64,000 nt of DNA from assembly GCA_030737835.1 (NCBI GenBank), contig JAUJYN010000022.1:898712-962711 (forward strand). The letters run 5' to 3'. This DNA comes from Acorus gramineus (lineage: Eukaryota > Streptophyta > Magnoliopsida > Acorales > Acoraceae). Position numbers and translations under genes: made by a program. Below are positions 61,480 to 64,000 of the stretch, in pieces. Position 1 is the stretch's first letter. Every line of letters begins with the position of its first letter. Under the pieces are notes generated by a model. It had not been told where the DNA came from, ran no database searches, and saw only the letters and a program-made list of their open reading frames with translations.

Positions 61480-64000
61480 TGTTATATATGTGTCACTTTT
61501 TGCCTTCGGGTAACCATTGGGACATTGTGGTAGTTTTTTGGTTTTTTTCGTTTTTCGATCGGAACCGCTAAAATTTTGGACTGTTAGTTATCATCCTGAG
61601 TTTGAGGACTCCGATTGAAAATCTAACTGCATATTATGTGTCCTGGTACCATTCCAAGCCACTCACAAAAATTTCATCGAATTCCGGTAACGTTTCAGAA
61701 TTTTGCAGTTCTGAAGCGTATCCAGGTTTTGACTGAGCGAGAAGTCAATGGGAGACTTGACTTGGTCAAAGTGGGCCCATGAATTGGTCAAATGACTCTG
61801 GATTTTAGTGTGGTTGGGTTGACTAGGGTCAAACCTCACCTAAGTGCACTTAAACCTAATCTAATCCTAGCCTAAACCTAATTAGGGCTAATCTAAGTGG
61901 TGTGAGTGTGTGTGGTGTGGGTGTGAGGATAATAAAATCCCACGACTACAACATCCCCCCCACTATTCATCATCTTCCCCAAAAATTTCTCTCTCTCTCC
62001 CTCTCTTTAAATCCCATTTAAGACCTAGTCAAGTGGCCAAAACCAAAAACCCTAAGAAGAGAAAGGATAGGTAAGGACCTGATCTACCTTCCGGTGGTCT
62101 CGGATTCGAGTTCCCACATGTGTGACCCCTTCTCTTACCCTCTTTTCTCCTCTGATTTCAGCCACTTTGAGGGCTGAAGGAGATCTTGGTGGTGGTGGTC
62201 CTTGAGGTGGTGTTTCGGTGCGCGAGGAGCACCTGTTCTTCCTCCCCTTCTCTTCCTCTCCTAGGGTAAGCTTCCTTTCCTTCCTTTTCTTGTTTAGATG
62301 CATGTTAGGAGGCTGTTTTTGGGGTATGGATGGCTGTTGGTGGCTGTTGGTGGTGGTTGGTGGCGGTTGGTGGCCGTCGGGGAGGTGGTAGGGCTGTCTC
62401 GGGTAGGCTGGCAGCGCAGGCAGGCGGGCTGGCAGGGCACGCACGCGTGCGCACGGGCGTTCGCGCAGGTGGAGCAGGAGTGTGCGGGTGTTGCGCGCTG
62501 GGCGCCGTGCGGGGGCGTGCGCGCGAAGCGCTACGCAGAGGCACGGGCTTGCTGTGCGCGCGGAGCGGCGTGCGGGTGCTGCGCGCAGGGGGCCGTGCGG
62601 GAGTGTGCGCGCGGAGCACTGCGTAGAGGCACAGGGCGTGCTGTGCGCGCGCGGTGAGGCGAGCGGGTGGTCCGCGTGCGGTGCGCGCGGGGTGATGCGC
62701 TGGGGCGCAGGGCTTGCGGGTGTGTACGCGAGTTGCTGCGCTGGGGCGCAGTGAGCGCGCGGTGCACCCGGGGGGCTCAGCAGCGTGTCCGGGCATGCGA
62801 GCAGGGGCTCGGCGTGCGTCTGGGCGAGCGGGCTGGGGTGCGGCTGTGCGCCTGGGCGGGTGGCCGTGCGTATGGCTGCCCGGGGGTTCAGGAGTGAGTT
62901 GGGGTGCTCAGACTCACGTGCGTACGGGCCGTATGTACGCTTGTCCGAGTGTTGGGTATTTTAGTGGATTTTTTGTTATATTTGTGTATTTTACTCACCA
63001 AGTTGATTACCCTGTCTTGCAGATCTTGACGGACGGTCGCGCGACGACCCGGTTATTGGTGAGTGGTACAATCAAACCCAGTAGGGAGGCACTATATGCA
63101 CTTGGGCGTATACCGTCCTCCCCTGGAGCACCATGGTTAATATTAACTTGTTTAATATGTAATCTATGCAAGCATGATTAATATGTGGTATGCATGCTAC
63201 CCTAGACTTTGTATGTTAGGGACTTGCACCCTTAGGATATGTGTAAGAGCCATGCATCCTGTCACCTTGTTCTCATGCTAGGAAGCCTCGACCTATGCAT
63301 GTGTCCTACTAGTTTAATTTATTAATTTAAATGTGAACTTATAGTATTTTAAGCATGCCTTAGGGAATATTATAAGGGGCCTTGCGAGGTCAACATTGAG
63401 ACCCGGGCTAGGGTACTCCGTGTTCCTTGTTTGGTTGTCGGAATATCCTATGTCGGGACCTCATGGTGCCCTCCCAAGGTTTCTTTTCCCGATAATATTA
63501 TAATATATGTCTCCTCGCATCTTAGTTATGCGCCCTGGAGGAATTCTGAAGAATTCATGACATTTATAAGTTGAGATCGGTGTCGGCGGATCCGAGTTGA
63601 TCGTATGCGTATGCATTGGCTGTTTCTGTTCCCTTCGTTGGATCCATATAGAGACTGCCCCAGCGTTTGAAAGGCCGTCCCGTAAAAGGGCTCCCATCAG
63701 TAGGTACCTCCTGATTTTGGATTCAGACTGTGCTGAAGTGTGGGAGTAGGCCAAGCGGCTACGGAGTGGAGGAGAAACTATCGGTGGACCAAAGGAGATT
63801 AACAGCCTAGTCAGTCCCAATATCCTATGTCACCTATTGAGGGGTGAGGGTGAGGGTGTGGTGGGTCGGCGATGTAGCGACCCACTGGATTGTGTAGTTC
63901 CTGCCACTTTGAGGCTTGTTTATTTATTTATGGTTAATATAAATTGTGATGCATGGGTTGTGCTATTCACTGAGCGTATGGCTCACCCCTCGCATAATTG
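61480..64000 (+). repeat. Type-A LTR, start to block 2, runs off the window
   Basis: Opens TGTTATATATGTGTCAC inside the interior of element 2; left flank GCCTC should be repeated at the far end. Block 1 62266-63022 (757 bp), micro-exon 63023-63058, donor 2 at 63059. A four-run G-quadruplex motif is at 63841-63865 and the stem TGAGC/GCTCA begins near 63970. About 0.4 kb of LTR should lie beyond 64000. Confidence 0.9.
63841..63865 (+). other. G-quadruplex motif in LTR block 2
   Basis: GGGG, GGG, GGG and GGG runs separated by TGA, TGA and TGTGGT. Sits in the same place as the motifs at 6470 and 21510 on the + strand and 34627 and 41388 on the minus strand. Confidence 0.75.

Noticed and set aside
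1..64000. tRNA or rRNA genes
   Set aside because: No cloverleaf arms or rRNA core sequences were noticed by eye; the TGGTATCA sites are primer-binding sites, not tRNA genes. A tRNA scan would settle it.

Overview
This window looks like a heterochromatic, repeat-dense stretch of a flowering-plant nuclear genome. I see no host gene, rRNA, tRNA or bacterial-style operon. The evidence is a Ty3/gypsy chromovirus polyprotein of Tekay/Del type with a C-terminal chromodomain, initiator-Met-tRNA primer-binding sites, an L1-like LINE, plant-type splice signals, and about fifteen copies or pieces of very long LTRs. I cannot name the species; a monocot is only a guess. Nearly everything from 1 to 64000 is transposable element, stacked by insertion of one element into another. 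Only about 38728-40837 is not clearly assigned.

Layout. 1-3859 is the 3' part of a gag-pol region on the + strand, with one frameshift, followed by its 3' LTR (3860-7014). 7015-14298 holds three minus-strand LTRs, each interrupted by its left neighbour. A single + strand LINE begins at 14299 or further left. It is split into three pieces (14299-15329, 32508-34071, 37204-38727 with a poly-A tail) by two LTR insertions with perfect 5-bp target-site duplications (CTTAG and GGAAC). Inside the first of these lie a + solo LTR (16180-22167, TSD GTGAC), which itself holds an unrelated solo LTR (18174-20691, TSD ACTTG), and a non-autonomous + element (24182-31633) with a degenerate interior. 38728-40837 is AT-rich unassigned DNA with a 60-bp tandem repeat. 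40838-47134 is two minus-strand LTRs. 47135-61479 is a second copy of the non-autonomous element. Its 5' LTR is interrupted by a minus solo LTR (48588-52220, TSD GTTAC), and a + solo LTR (52223-55680, TSD ACAGT) landed at the border of that one. 61480-64000 is the start of another + LTR.

The LTRs come as three start types, called here A (TGTTATATATGTGTCAC), B (TGTTATGCCTGTGTCATT) and C (TGTTGTGCCTGTGTCATT). All end in about CGTGACA and are 3.0-3.7 kb where intact. They share an internal plan: a TATA-like promoter, a donor-like GTAAG/GTGAG site, a 0.5-1.2-kb intron-like block (usually extremely CpG-rich), a TTGCAG acceptor, a 35-39-nt micro-exon, a GTGAGT donor, a 1-1.7-kb second intron-like block carrying G-quadruplex motifs and hairpins, and a (T)nCAG acceptor about 0.4 kb before the LTR end. 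This plan is the most interesting thing in the window. It is read from sequence only and has no RNA support here.

How the parts relate. The gag-pol at the left edge is the only near-intact source of protein in the window and could in principle have mobilised related LTR elements. The elements at 24182 and 47135 have a primer site and polypurine tract but no usable proteins. The solo LTRs record unequal recombination that removed interiors. Type mosaics show that LTR modules have been exchanged between families.
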